DNA from: Candidatus Sulfurimonas baltica
GTDB taxonomy: Bacteria > Campylobacterota > Campylobacteria > Campylobacterales > Sulfurimonadaceae
NCBI RefSeq assembly: GCF_015265455.1
Contig: NZ_CP054492.1
Span: 1,922,001 to 1,986,000, forward strand
Length of the DNA stretch: 64,000 nucleotides
Reading direction: 5' to 3'
In this document: positions 24,249 through 34,101 of the stretch, one piece after another
Numbering within the stretch: position 1 is the stretch's first letter
Layout of the letters: every line of letters starts with the position of its first letter
Notes under the pieces: model-generated
Seen by the model: the letters and a program-made list of their open reading frames with translations, nothing else
The model's database searches: none
What the model was told of the DNA's origin: nothing
Translations under genes and position numbers: made by a program

Positions 24249-24746
24249 TTACTTAGGAAACTTTGCCGGATGAGTATAAACCCAGTCCATATTTTCAACA
24301 GGGGTATGACATGATATGCACACTTGCATCCCTTTTTCAAAAGGTTTCTGTTCCAACCCAACCCATCTCGCCCAGCCCCAACCATAACTTTCTTTAAATT
24401 TTTCAGAATTCTTAAACATAAACTCTGCGTGTACAAATTCATCTGGCACAGTTGCGCTCTTCCAATCTTTGAGCTCAGTATCTTTCCATACAACTTTTCC
24501 AAGAATCGCACCATTTGGCCATGGATTTGTTTTACCGCTTCTTGCAGCTTCAACTGCAATGTTGTTGCCTAAAATTACACGAGAAGTATTATTGTCAGTC
24601 CTGTGAGACACAGCTATAGTTGACCAGTTTTGCCAACCCATTGGATAGTCAATTCCATGTGATGAAGCTACTTTTTTGTCTGTAGCATAACTGTTTGTTG
24701 CAACTGCAATAAGTATTATAGAAATAAATTTGGATGATACCTTCAT
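24249..24746 (-). CDS. Cytochrome P460-family protein
   Basis: The 165-residue protein has a signal peptide (KVSSKFISIILIAVATNSYA) and the P460 pattern: YPMGWQNWSTIAVSHRTDN, VILGNNIAVEAARSGKTNPWPNGAILGKVVWK and a C-terminal heme site CISCH with CHTPVENMDWVYTH. Cytochromes P460 oxidise hydroxylamine or handle NO. The lysine cross-link residue cannot be assigned by eye. It may protect against reactive nitrogen in a denitrifier-like host, which is inference. Confidence 0.92.
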   Translation of the reverse strand: MKVSSKFISIILIAVATNSYATDKKVASSHGIDYPMGWQNWSTIAVSHRTDNNTSRVILGNNIAVEAARSGKTNPWPNGAILGKVVWKDTELKDWKSATVPDEFVHAEFMFKNSEKFKESYGWGWARWVGLEQKPFEKGMQVCISCHTPVENMDWVYTHPAKFPK

Positions 24747-24765
24747 TGTTTACCTTTTTTTGTGA

Positions 24766-25392
24766 TTAAATCAATTTATTACTTTTGAGAATCTTTATTA
24801 AAGAATCGGCTATCATCTCGTAGCCCTTTTCATTTGGATGTATGTTATCACTTTTCAAAGATGCTTTTGATTCAATGTAAGAGATCATATTCTCTTCATA
24901 CATAACACCTGTTTGTTCAGCTACATCATTATACACTGAAAGTGTTTTAAATCCTAGCAGACCAAAGTCAGCTACTCCAACCAATAAAACCTCAGAACCA
25001 CTCTCTTTAATAAGATTTATCATTTTCAGTAGATTCATCTTAAGTTGCTCATGTGAACGTTTTCGTAAAATATCATTACCTCCATGACAAAGAATCACTA
25101 AATTAGGTTTTAGCTTTAAAAGAGAAGGGAGGCGAAGTAAACCCTCTGACGACTCTTCGCCGGAAACACCGGCATTTATTACATGTAAGCCTGTTTTATT
25201 CTCTAATTGCGATGGGTAACTGAACTTTTTATCCACACCATAACCATATGTGAGGCTGTCTCCAAATGCAATGACAACAGCATCATCTTTTAATGTCTGA
25301 TAAGATATGTTATTTGCACTCTCTTTAAAAACTATTGATATTGATAAAGAAATTAGAATTACTAAGGTTGCAAGAAATTTAATTTTACTCAT
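24766..25392 (-). CDS. GDSL-type esterase/lysophospholipase (TesA/arylesterase-like)
   Basis: The 208-residue protein has an N-terminal signal or anchor (IKFLATLVILISLSISIVF). SGNH hydrolase blocks are I: FGDSLTYGYG (Ser), II: NAGVSGEES (Gly), III: CHGGNDILR (Asn), V: DNIHPNEKGY (Asp, His). It is likely periplasmic and acts on acyl esters; the substrate is unknown. It lies between the P460 gene and the small membrane protein gene on the same strand, with 19-nt gaps. Confidence 0.9.
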   Translation of the reverse strand: MSKIKFLATLVILISLSISIVFKESANNISYQTLKDDAVVIAFGDSLTYGYGVDKKFSYPSQLENKTGLHVINAGVSGEESSEGLLRLPSLLKLKPNLVILCHGGNDILRKRSHEQLKMNLLKMINLIKESGSEVLLVGVADFGLLGFKTLSVYNDVAEQTGVMYEENMISYIESKASLKSDNIHPNEKGYEMIADSLIKILKSNKLI

Positions 25393-25411
25393 TTTTATAA
25401 TAGTTTAACTC

Positions 25412-25855
25412 CTAAACTATAAACATCCATTTTGCAATGATAACTATAAAAAATCCTAAGACTAAAACTAGTTTATGAAAGTGCTTCTGCATAAAAGCAG
25501 GTTTTTTTCGTCCTGTAAATTTTGTAAAAAGGTTATAAAGTACACCGGCGACAATAATTGACGCTAAAGCTATTTTAATAACAAACAGCTTTTGTAAGTC
25601 TGTCTCAAAAAAACCTGCATTCGAGTTTATGTATTTTGACATCATCATACCTCCCGTTAAAACAAGGAACAATAGGGTTATAGGAAATATTTTAAAACTT
25701 TTTGCACCTAATGTGTCGTTTATCCTTTTGTCTGTATCAGCTCTAAATTTATTTTTTAAAGCTGAAATAATTGCTACATCAGTGAATACATATCCTAAAA
25801 AAATAATTGCTAAAATCAGATGTATTATATTTGCGTATGGGTAGATTGCTTCCAC
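25412..25855 (-). CDS. Four-helix membrane protein, CopD-like
   Basis: The 147-residue protein has four hydrophobic helices: ~9-30, ~53-70, ~88-108 and ~126-145. It carries a His in IIHLILAIIFLGYVFTD and a later HFHKLVLVLGF, in the manner of CopD/cytochrome-b-like small proteins. The function is not certain; copper handling or heme binding is possible. It shares a strand with the esterase gene. Confidence 0.65.
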   Translation of the reverse strand: MEAIYPYANIIHLILAIIFLGYVFTDVAIISALKNKFRADTDKRINDTLGAKSFKIFPITLLFLVLTGGMMMSKYINSNAGFFETDLQKLFVIKIALASIIVAGVLYNLFTKFTGRKKPAFMQKHFHKLVLVLGFFIVIIAKWMFIV

Positions 25856-25904
25856 GAAGACTCCTGAGTAAATTTAGAATGATTATACATCAATAGTATA
25901 AAGC

Positions 25905-26630
25905 TTATATAAGTATTTCACTCCATCCAAAAGAGTTAAATATAGATTTACATGTAGAGTCCAGCGGCGCTTTAATAGTTAAGAGTTCATTTGTGTACGG
26001 ATGTTTTATTTTCAGCTCACTTGCATGAAGCAGAAGTCTATGACAATCATAGGTTTCTCGTATAAAAATGTTATGCTCGCCTCTTCCATACTTCGTATCT
26101 CCTAAAATATGATGAGAGATATGCTTCATGTGGCGGCGAAGCTGATGCTTTCTGCCTGTTTTAGGGAGAAGTTTTACAAGAGAGTAGCGAGTTTTGTCAT
26201 ATATGCCGACCGAAAACGGAACTTCAACAGTTGCTAATCTAATGTACTCTGTTTGTGCCTCTTGAGCTTCTTTATCTTTGTTGGCATTTTTATCTGCTAT
26301 TTTGTCAAGTTTCTCCACTAAAGCGTGATCTATAAAACCGCTTTGTTCTGTATAGCCACGGACAACTGCTAAATAAGTTTTTTCAGTCTCTCTTTGTCTA
26401 AACTGCTCACTCATAAGTTTTGCACTCTCCTTATCAAGCGTAAAAAGCAAGACTCCGGAGGTTGGTTTGTCTAAACGGTGAACAGGATAGACATATTGAC
26501 CTATCTGGTCACGAAGTTGCTGGATAGCAAATTCAGTCTCATGTCTGTCAATCGGAGAACGATGAACTAAAAGCCCTGATGGCTTGTTTATAGCCACCAA
26601 GTATTCATCTTTGTAAAGAATCTCTAACAA
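25905..26630 (-). CDS. RluA-family RNA pseudouridine synthase (TruC-like)
   Basis: The 241-residue protein starts directly with the catalytic domain and no S4 domain. It has INKPSGLLVHRSP, the catalytic Asp in VYPVHRLDKPTSGVLLF, KTYLAVVRGY, and KLLPKTGRKHQLRRHMKHISH. This size and start resemble TruC, which modifies U65 of tRNA. Other RluA subtypes cannot be excluded. It is 6 nt downstream of the helicase gene, so RNA-related genes share a transcript. Confidence 0.92.
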   Translation of the reverse strand: MLEILYKDEYLVAINKPSGLLVHRSPIDRHETEFAIQQLRDQIGQYVYPVHRLDKPTSGVLLFTLDKESAKLMSEQFRQRETEKTYLAVVRGYTEQSGFIDHALVEKLDKIADKNANKDKEAQEAQTEYIRLATVEVPFSVGIYDKTRYSLVKLLPKTGRKHQLRRHMKHISHHILGDTKYGRGEHNIFIRETYDCHRLLLHASELKIKHPYTNELLTIKAPLDSTCKSIFNSFGWSEILI

Positions 26631-26636
26631 AATTTA

Positions 26637-27938
26637 TTAATCACGCTTAGTTGTTTTTCTTTTTTTATTGGTTGTTTTTACAACTTTTGCAGTTTTTACT
26701 GATTTGGCAGTAACTTTTTGAGCAACTTTTTTAGTTGGTCTTTTTTTCTCTGCTTTTTTATGCTCACTCTTTAGCTTTATCTCATCTTCATCTTTTCTTC
26801 TTATTGTAGGGTCTGGCTCAAAACCCTCAACAGTCCCTTGAGGAATCTTTATCCCGATAAGTCTCTCTATCTCTTTTATATCATATTTCTCATAGATATC
26901 TATTAGTGATATTGCCTCACCGTCACGCCCCGCACGACCTGTACGCCCTACTCTGTGAATATAATCTTCAGGAACCGATGGCAGTTCGTAATTAATAACA
27001 TAAGGTAGGTGTTCAATATCTAAACCACGTGAAGCGATATCAGTTGCCACAAGTACTTTAATATTCCCCTCTTTGAAATCGTTTAGTGTTTTAACGCGGT
27101 TAGCTTGTGTTTTGTCACCATGGATTACTCCGCACTTTAAGCCATCTTTTTTAAGCTCAAGAACAAGTTCATCCGCACTCGCTTTGGTTCTAGTAAATAC
27201 TAAAACTTGTCTGAAATTTCTTGAACCAATTATATAAGCCAATAGTTCCGCTTTTCTCTCACGGTCTACTAGATAAACTTTTTGGTTAATCGTATCAACA
27301 GTTGAGTTCTTTTTAGATGCTTCTATAAATGCCGGTTTGGTTAAAAGAAGCTTTGATAGTTTTCTAACTTTTTCGCTATATGTTGCTGAAAAAAGAAGAC
27401 TCTGATGTCTTTTTGGGAGCATTGGGTGTATTTTTCTTATCTCTTTTACAAACCCCATATCTAACATTCTATCTGCTTCATCTAGGACAAAAATTTCCAC
27501 ACCCTTAAGGCTTAATCCACCCTCTGCATGTTCGAGCATTCTCCCCGGAGTTGCTATAACAATGTCAACACCCTTTTTAAGGATTTTTTGCTGAGCCTCT
27601 ATATCTTTTCCTCCAACTAAAAGAGCGATGCTAAGATCCATATACTTTGCAAAACTTTTCATATCTTCATGTATTTGAATTGATAGTTCACGAGTCGGAG
27701 ATAGTATAACACCTCTTATCGCCCTATTTGCATCATTAGAGTTGGCACGAAGACGTTGAATCATCGGAAGCCCGAATGCAGCAGTTTTACCTGTTCCAGT
27801 CTGAGCTGTCGCGAACACATCGCTTTTAGCTAATACCAAAGGTATAGCTCTTGTTTGAACAGTAGTAGGATTTTTATAGCCTAAATCGTTTATCGCGCCA
27901 AGAAGTTGTTTCATAACGCCTAGTTTTTCGAATGACAT
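26637..27938 (-). CDS. DEAD-box RNA helicase (RhlE-like)
   Basis: The 433-residue helicase has a Q motif (FEKLGV...PTTVQTRAIP), motif I AQTGTGKTAAFGLP, motif II LDEADRMLD, SAT in LLFSATYSEK, and C-terminal HRVGRTGRAGRDGEAI. A ~70-residue Lys-rich tail follows (KKVAQKVTAKSVKTAKVVK) that probably binds RNA. It remodels structured RNA, likely rRNA. It is divergent from the DUF2062 gene. Confidence 0.96.
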   Translation of the reverse strand: MSFEKLGVMKQLLGAINDLGYKNPTTVQTRAIPLVLAKSDVFATAQTGTGKTAAFGLPMIQRLRANSNDANRAIRGVILSPTRELSIQIHEDMKSFAKYMDLSIALLVGGKDIEAQQKILKKGVDIVIATPGRMLEHAEGGLSLKGVEIFVLDEADRMLDMGFVKEIRKIHPMLPKRHQSLLFSATYSEKVRKLSKLLLTKPAFIEASKKNSTVDTINQKVYLVDRERKAELLAYIIGSRNFRQVLVFTRTKASADELVLELKKDGLKCGVIHGDKTQANRVKTLNDFKEGNIKVLVATDIASRGLDIEHLPYVINYELPSVPEDYIHRVGRTGRAGRDGEAISLIDIYEKYDIKEIERLIGIKIPQGTVEGFEPDPTIRRKDEDEIKLKSEHKKAEKKRPTKKVAQKVTAKSVKTAKVVKTTNKKRKTTKRD

Positions 27939-28114
27939 GTATATCCCTCTTATTAAATCTCATAAAATATGAAATAGTCCATATTTTATTCAGCCACTAA
28001 AGCTTCACCTCTGGTGAGAGATTTTTATTTTTAATTAATGGAATTTTAACATATTATTAAAGATATAAGTTCTTTATAGATATAATCTTCGCACTTTTAA
28101 GAATGGCATGACTA

Positions 28115-28606
28115 ATGATAAGAAAAACACTCAAAAACACAAGCAAAAGTGAAAAACTAAAATCTTTTATAAAAAAATACAAAATCCCTCAAGAATATCT
28201 ATCTACAAATAGAAAAATGGTCTCAAGAGGTGTTTTTATCGGTCTATTTATAGCCTTTATTCCTATGCCTATGCAGATGTTAGCGGTAGTTGCATTGATG
28301 CCGTTTTTCCGATTTAATGTGGCTATTGGAATTGCTATGTGTTGGCTTAGTAACCCAATAACAATGCCTGCAATGTACTATATAGAATATATGACTGGGA
28401 GTTTTTTCTTAGGCATGGAAGTGGCACCTGTTGAGATGACATTAGATTGGTTTAGCTCAAACATAGGGAAAATTTTCATACCTCTGTATGTTGGAACAGC
28501 TTTTTACTCTATTGTTGGTTCAACTTTTGGATATTATCTTGTAAACTATTTTTGGAGATCTTCAGTAGAGAGAGACAAAAAACTTCATCGCAATGACAGA
28601 AAGTAA
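28115..28606 (+). CDS. DUF2062 membrane protein
   Basis: The 163-residue protein has a basic N-terminus and then the DUF2062 pattern: RGVFIGLFIAFIPMPMQMLAVVALMPFFRFNVAIGIAMCWLSNPITMPAMYY. Two to three helices follow. Members are inner-membrane proteins of unknown function. It has its own promoter region opposite the helicase gene, and its stop abuts the convergent lgt stop. Confidence 0.88.
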   Translation: MIRKTLKNTSKSEKLKSFIKKYKIPQEYLSTNRKMVSRGVFIGLFIAFIPMPMQMLAVVALMPFFRFNVAIGIAMCWLSNPITMPAMYYIEYMTGSFFLGMEVAPVEMTLDWFSSNIGKIFIPLYVGTAFYSIVGSTFGYYLVNYFWRSSVERDKKLHRNDRK

Positions 28607-29431
28607 CTAAGCTTTTACTTTTTTACTTTTTTCATTAAAATAAAACCAGGCAATAATCCCGACTAAGCTCATTGCCAAACTTAAGACCTGCCCAAAAGTT
28701 ACAGCATTGCAACATACATAACCTATCTGAATATCAGGCGCTCTATAGATCTCCGCTATCGCTCTAAATATTCCATAACTGATGGCATATACTAAAATCA
28801 GCTCACCGCTGAATTTCTTGTAATTTCTGTACATGTAGACAACAACAAAGACACCGAAACCCTCTAAAATTGCTTCATAAAGTTGCGATGGATGACGAAG
28901 AATACCATCAACCATTATCCCCCATGGGACGTCTGTCTCACGCCCAATTAACTCTTGATTTAAAAAGTTTCCTATTCTACCAAAAACAAATGCGAGAGGA
29001 ACACTAAGAGCTACTAAATCCATAATTTTGCCAAACTCTATCTTGTGCTTTTTAGAGTACATGTAAGTAGCTATCAAGAAACCCAAAACAGCGCCGTGAT
29101 AACTCATGCCGCGGATACCAACAAATTCACCGTTTACAAAAGGGTTGAAGATTTGCCATGGATGAGAGAGATAATAAAAAGTTTGAGTATCATAAAAAAG
29201 TATGTAACCGAGTCTTGCACCGAGAATAACACCGATTTCTACATATAGAAAATAGTTATCTATCTCTTTACCTTTGAAATCTAGCTTATCTCTTTTAATG
29301 AAATATTTTCCAATATAAAGGGCACTAAGGAGTGCCAAAACATACATAATTCCATACCAGTGAACCGGTAAAGAAAATATAGTAAAAGCTACTGGATCAA
29401 AAGTGTCATATATATTGTTCCATGCTGTCAT
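28607..29431 (-). CDS. lgt: Prolipoprotein diacylglyceryl transferase
   Basis: The 274-residue multi-pass inner-membrane enzyme has Lgt motifs: FSLPVHWYGIMY, GVILGARLGYILFY, GMSYHGAVLGFLIA, the signature FGRIGNFLNQELIGRETDVPWG and HPSQLYEAILEG. It attaches diacylglycerol to the lipobox cysteine of prolipoproteins, such as the four encoded at 13-15.5 kb. It is the last gene of the hemN / Fe-S protein / lgt run, 6 nt after the Fe-S gene. Confidence 0.97.
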   Translation of the reverse strand: MTAWNNIYDTFDPVAFTIFSLPVHWYGIMYVLALLSALYIGKYFIKRDKLDFKGKEIDNYFLYVEIGVILGARLGYILFYDTQTFYYLSHPWQIFNPFVNGEFVGIRGMSYHGAVLGFLIATYMYSKKHKIEFGKIMDLVALSVPLAFVFGRIGNFLNQELIGRETDVPWGIMVDGILRHPSQLYEAILEGFGVFVVVYMYRNYKKFSGELILVYAISYGIFRAIAEIYRAPDIQIGYVCCNAVTFGQVLSLAMSLVGIIAWFYFNEKSKKVKA

Positions 29432-29437
29432 ATATGG

Positions 29438-30721
29438 CTATTTTCTCAAAGCTTCAGCAATTAGTTCTATAGGGTTTTTAAAGACAGTTTGCACTCCGGC
29501 ATAGCTCATAGATGAATTTATCTGCATTCTACATGCGCTGCACTCTGCACTGACAACATCAGCCTTAGTCTTTTCAATCATTGAGGCTTTTGGAATACCG
29601 GCAGCTTTTGCAAAATGAAACTTCTCACTCTGCATAGTTACACCCCCAAATCCACAACAAGCATTTGGATCACTCATCTCAACAATATTATAGTTTTTGC
29701 GTATTAGATTTCTAGGCTCTTGATGAATTCCCTGCATCTTTTTAGCGTGACAAGGGTCATGGTAAGTTACAATTTTTGTGCTTTTTTTCTTTGAAGCCAA
29801 AAGTTGCTCCAAATGTGTATGGTGCTGAAGCCACTCAGTAGCCATAAAAATTTTATCCCTTAAAGCTTTCGCTCTGGCTTTCCACTCCGGTTGGTCGTGA
29901 AAGTAGTGCTCATAGTCTATTTTTATCATAGCGCTACATGTAGCCTCTGGGATGATGATAGCCTCAACATCTTTAGAAAAACTCTCAAAATATTCAATGT
30001 TATACTTGGCATTATTATCTACAGTGTCAAAATCACCCGTGAAATAAGCCGGTGCCGAACAGCACTTTTGATCTTTTGCCAAAAATACATCAATCTCCAA
30101 ATGTCCTAAAATCTCTAAAAGACCATTTCCAACCTCTTTGTAGTTGTAGTTACCCAAACACCCTATAAAAATAGCCACTTTTCTTTTTCCGCCATTATCT
30201 ATATTCTCTTTATGGGAGTTTAGAAATGATGTTTTTGTTAAACTAGGAAGAAGTCTGTCTGTTTTTAACATTGGAAGATTAAAGCGAGAATTCATTGAGT
30301 TAATATCTGCTTTAATTTTAAATCCGCATGTCTGAAAAGTCCAGCCAAGTTTAAAAGCTATATCATTAAGCCAGCGGTGACGAAGAAGTAAAAAGAAAGC
30401 TTTTTTATACCAGGCTATTCCAAACTTTTTGCCTATGTCTGAACGTACTTGTTCTATAACCATATCCGTAGGGATAGATTTTGGACAGACATCAACACAG
30501 TTAGTACATAAAAAACAGCTCTCAAAGATACTTTTTACATTTTCATCTAACTCTAAATTTCCTCTTTGGTATGCACCAAGAAGGTCTAAAAAACCACGTG
30601 GGGAAGTAACCTCATCGGCATTTACATTGTGTATTGTACAAACCGGTATACACTTTCCACACTTTATACAATCATCCGTAGTATTAGCGTAATCAAAAAT
30701 ATCTTGTGCTGTTTTACTCAA
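29438..30721 (-). CDS. Fe-S oxidoreductase, GlpC/GlcF/LutA-like
   Basis: The 427-residue protein has two ferredoxin-type 4Fe-4S sites near the N-terminus: CIKCGKCIPVCTIHN and CFLCTNCVDVCPKS. Two cysteine-rich CCG domains follow: CLGNYNYKE...KCCSAPAYF, and DPCHAKKMQG...CCGFGGV. This is the electron-transfer subunit type found with glycolate, lactate or glycerol-3-phosphate dehydrogenases and heterodisulfide reductase-like systems. No flavin dehydrogenase is adjacent, so the partner is unknown. It starts 3 nt after the hemN stop. Confidence 0.9.
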   Translation of the reverse strand: MSKTAQDIFDYANTTDDCIKCGKCIPVCTIHNVNADEVTSPRGFLDLLGAYQRGNLELDENVKSIFESCFLCTNCVDVCPKSIPTDMVIEQVRSDIGKKFGIAWYKKAFFLLLRHRWLNDIAFKLGWTFQTCGFKIKADINSMNSRFNLPMLKTDRLLPSLTKTSFLNSHKENIDNGGKRKVAIFIGCLGNYNYKEVGNGLLEILGHLEIDVFLAKDQKCCSAPAYFTGDFDTVDNNAKYNIEYFESFSKDVEAIIIPEATCSAMIKIDYEHYFHDQPEWKARAKALRDKIFMATEWLQHHTHLEQLLASKKKSTKIVTYHDPCHAKKMQGIHQEPRNLIRKNYNIVEMSDPNACCGFGGVTMQSEKFHFAKAAGIPKASMIEKTKADVVSAECSACRMQINSSMSYAGVQTVFKNPIELIAEALRK

Positions 30722-30724
30722 TTT

Positions 30725-32092
30725 TTATACCGTTTTAGAGAATGCTTTAGAGCTTGATGTATGTTTTTTCATATAAGCGTCAAACGGCATACAAATATTT
30801 CTAATGAGCAGAGTTCCTGTATGACTACACTCTATTTTGCTGTCATCCATAGTTAAAAGTTCGTCCTCTGCAAAAGGTTTAAGAGCCTCAATTGCATCTG
30901 AAAAATAAGTTTTAAATTCAACATCAAATTTTTCATTAAACCTATTTATATCAAGTTTAAAATTACTCATAAGTTCCATTATTACATATTGACGAATCAA
31001 ATCATCTTCATTTAAAACAACACCACGCTCAAAAGGGAGTTTTCCAGCATCAATAGCCGCTTCATACTCTTTCATATCTTTAAAGTTTTGGTTGTAACTA
31101 TCTATACCCTCACCAATGGAAGTTAGCCCTACACCAATTAAATCAGCTCCACCTTTTGTGGTATAACCTTGGAAGTTTCTATGAAGTTCACCTTTTTCTA
31201 TAGCTTTAAATAGTTCGTCCTCAGGCTTAGCAAAGTGATCCATTCCAACCATTTTATAACCTTTTGAAGTTAAAAAATCGATTGTGTACTGCATAATCTG
31301 AAGCTTCTCATCAGGAAGAGGAAGAGTTGTTTCGTCTATCTTTCTCATAGTCTTTTTAAGCCAAGGAACGTGTGCGTAGTTAAATACTGCAAATCTATCT
31401 GGATCTAAGGTCAGTGAAAGAGCGAGGGTCTCTTTAAAAGTCTCTAATGATTGAAAAGGAAGCCCATAAATAAGGTCCACATTTACAGAAACCATATTAT
31501 ACTTTCTGGCTAAGTCCATAGCAGCTTTACTCATATCATAAGGCTGAATTCTGTGAACTGCCGTTTGCACTTTTTCATTAAAATCTTGTAAACCAAAACT
31601 TACACGATTAAAACCCTCTTCATGCATAACACGCATTTGATCTTCATCTATATGACGAGGGTCAATCTCACAGCTAATCTCTGCGTCATCTCTAAAATTT
31701 GGAAATGTTTTTTTAATCTCTTGAATAATCTCTTTAAGTTGAGAAGCACTAAAAAAGGTAGGTGTACCTCCGCCAAAGTGCATTTGCAATACTTCACGGT
31801 TACAATCAACATGTGAAGATAGTATTTTCAATTCTCTTTTTAAGTAATCAATATAACGTGTCATCTTGTCTTCTCTAGATGTAAAAACAACATTACAACC
31901 GCAAAAATAACATGCATTTCTACAAAAAGGCAAATGGAAGTAAAGACTAATCGGACGTGATGAATCCTGAGACTCTAACTTGTTTATATACTCATCATAA
32001 CCATATGCATCGCTAAATTCCAATGCTGTTGGATAACTCGTATAGCGTGGACCCGGTTTTGAGTACTTTGTAAATTTTGCAAAATCTAACAT
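30725..32092 (-). CDS. hemN: Oxygen-independent coproporphyrinogen III oxidase
   Basis: The 455-residue radical-SAM enzyme has the cluster motif CRNACYFCGCNV, the glycine-rich MHFGGGTPTFF, EIDPRHID, and GLPFQSLETFKETL. It decarboxylates coproporphyrinogen III in anaerobic heme synthesis. The frame is open to 32155, but AAGGA lies 5 nt before the ATG at 32092 (MLDFAKFTKYS), which is the family start. It heads an operon with the Fe-S protein and lgt. Confidence 0.96.
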   Translation of the reverse strand: MLDFAKFTKYSKPGPRYTSYPTALEFSDAYGYDEYINKLESQDSSRPISLYFHLPFCRNACYFCGCNVVFTSREDKMTRYIDYLKRELKILSSHVDCNREVLQMHFGGGTPTFFSASQLKEIIQEIKKTFPNFRDDAEISCEIDPRHIDEDQMRVMHEEGFNRVSFGLQDFNEKVQTAVHRIQPYDMSKAAMDLARKYNMVSVNVDLIYGLPFQSLETFKETLALSLTLDPDRFAVFNYAHVPWLKKTMRKIDETTLPLPDEKLQIMQYTIDFLTSKGYKMVGMDHFAKPEDELFKAIEKGELHRNFQGYTTKGGADLIGVGLTSIGEGIDSYNQNFKDMKEYEAAIDAGKLPFERGVVLNEDDLIRQYVIMELMSNFKLDINRFNEKFDVEFKTYFSDAIEALKPFAEDELLTMDDSKIECSHTGTLLIRNICMPFDAYMKKHTSSSKAFSKTV

Positions 32093-32218
32093 TTTAATCC
32101 TTATGTCTTCTAAAGCAGAGCTTTTAAGGCTTCGCTTGGACCACTTTGGCCACAAAACTTTTAGTTTTTTATATTATTACTGCGATTATCTCTAAAAAGT
32201 GTTGAAATACTGATTAAT

Positions 32219-33943
32219 TTAATTTTTAAACTTTCCTGCTAATTTTTGATAAATTTCTGATTCTTGCAGAAGTTGCTTATGTGTCCCGCTTGCAACTATT
32301 CTACCCTTTTGCATAACTAAAATTTTATCGGCATGCTCGATGGTACTTAATCTATGCGCAATAGTTACGGTAATTTTATCTTTGGTATATTCATTCAAAG
32401 CCTCTTGTATTCTTTTTTCACTCTCATTATCCAGTGCTGACGTTGCCTCATCAAAAAGAAGCAGTGATGAGTGCTTGTAAATTGCTCTGGCAATTGCAAC
32501 ACGTTGACGCTGTCCACCTGAGAGATTGGCGCCAAACTCTTCCATTTTTGTATAAATCCCATTTTCAAGAGATGAAACAAAACTAGAGGCATCTGCCAAC
32601 TCCAAAGCTTGCAGAACCTTTTGTTCATCTATATTTTCTTCACCATAGGCAACATTTGCCGCCAATGTATCTTGAAATATATATATTCTCTGCGTCACTA
32701 AAGATATATGATGTTTTAGCGAATTTTGTTTGTACTCTTTTATGTTCTTGCCATTTATTAAAACCTCTCCCTCATCAGGGTCATAAAAGCGTATAAGCAT
32801 GTTGATAAAGGTAGATTTTCCGCCACCGCTATCCCCGACAAGAGCTATGTTTTCACCCTGCTTTATATCTATGTTTATATTGTTTAGAGCGTAAGCATTT
32901 TCGTACTTCAGTTTTACATTTTTAAACTCTACATGTACAATATCTTCTTTAAGAAGTTTCTCTCCATCTTGAATTTTACTTTTTGTATCTATTACTTCAA
33001 AAACTCTCTCACTCGCAGCAACAGCATCTTGAATTTTCGAGTATATTGAGCCAATACGGCGTACAGGCTGAAAAACAAGCCCAACAGCTGTTAAAAATGC
33101 CGTAAATTCGCCTACTGTCATATTGTTGTTATAGACTTCTCTTCCACCTATGAAAATAACTGCAGCAAGACCTACTGCACCAATTATCTCTAGCATTGGA
33201 GAAACAATTTCCCCTACATAAACTGCTTTCATGTTTATTTTGAAAAATTGCCAGTTTTGAACGCTAAAACGGTTTAGTTCATACTTTTCAGTTGCATTTG
33301 CTTTAATGATTTCACTGTTGTTGAAAACTTCCGTCAGCCTTGTTACTACATCAGCATTTTTATCCTGTGAACGGTGTGAATATTTTTTCAACTTTCTTGC
33401 TATTAAAATTAGAGGATAAATAACTACAGGTAAAACCACCAAAGAGTAAAATGCCAAATGTGGATTTAAATATATAACATACCCAATAAGAGCAACTACT
33501 GTTAAACTCTCACGAAACAGCTCGGGAAGCATACTTGCCACAAAGTACTGGATTCTCCCAATATCATTGGTTACACGGGAAATCAACTCACCGCTTCGAT
33601 TTAGGTATAAAAATCCCATATCTAGATTTATCATTTTTTCGAGCAAAATTTCTCTGAATCTGGTTACTATATGTTGACCTATATAGCTCATATAAACGGA
33701 CTGTATATAGCGACCAATTGCCTTTAAAAAATAAATTGCTATCAGTCCGAGAGGGATAAAAAACAACATCTCCTCTTTACGGTTTATAAACATATCATCC
33801 ATCAATGGTTTCATAATATGCGCTGTTGCTGCTGTTGCACTAACTGTTAATATTATCCCTATTAAAACTAAAAAATATTGTAATTTGTACTCTTTTATGT
33901 ATGGTAAAAATCTTTTTAAAACTTTTTTCAAATATATCTCCAA
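32219..33943 (-). CDS. MsbA-like lipid/LPS flippase ABC exporter
   Basis: The 574-residue half-transporter has six N-terminal helices and a C-terminal ATPase. The ATPase shows Walker A ALVGDSGGGKSTF, Q-loop LVTQRIYIFQDT, signature LSGGQRQRVAIARA, Walker B LLLFDEATSALD and H-loop IAHRLSTIEHAD. It resembles MsbA or PglK-type flippases. Its place directly beside the O-antigen/LPS glycosyltransferases, transcribed divergently from them, favours LPS or lipid-linked oligosaccharide export. Which cargo it moves cannot be decided from sequence. Confidence 0.9.
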   Translation of the reverse strand: MEIYLKKVLKRFLPYIKEYKLQYFLVLIGIILTVSATAATAHIMKPLMDDMFINRKEEMLFFIPLGLIAIYFLKAIGRYIQSVYMSYIGQHIVTRFREILLEKMINLDMGFLYLNRSGELISRVTNDIGRIQYFVASMLPELFRESLTVVALIGYVIYLNPHLAFYSLVVLPVVIYPLILIARKLKKYSHRSQDKNADVVTRLTEVFNNSEIIKANATEKYELNRFSVQNWQFFKINMKAVYVGEIVSPMLEIIGAVGLAAVIFIGGREVYNNNMTVGEFTAFLTAVGLVFQPVRRIGSIYSKIQDAVAASERVFEVIDTKSKIQDGEKLLKEDIVHVEFKNVKLKYENAYALNNINIDIKQGENIALVGDSGGGKSTFINMLIRFYDPDEGEVLINGKNIKEYKQNSLKHHISLVTQRIYIFQDTLAANVAYGEENIDEQKVLQALELADASSFVSSLENGIYTKMEEFGANLSGGQRQRVAIARAIYKHSSLLLFDEATSALDNESEKRIQEALNEYTKDKITVTIAHRLSTIEHADKILVMQKGRIVASGTHKQLLQESEIYQKLAGKFKN

Positions 33944-34101
33944 GAAACTAATAAACGTATATTACATTAATTATAATAACAAATAAAATAGATTGACCTT
34001 CTGAGAAAGAACAATTTCAAGTAAATCAAAACATATTTTTGCTATTATTCTTTTACAAATTTGGAAACATTTTTTGTAATTTAAATCTCTATGGGGCGAA
34101 A

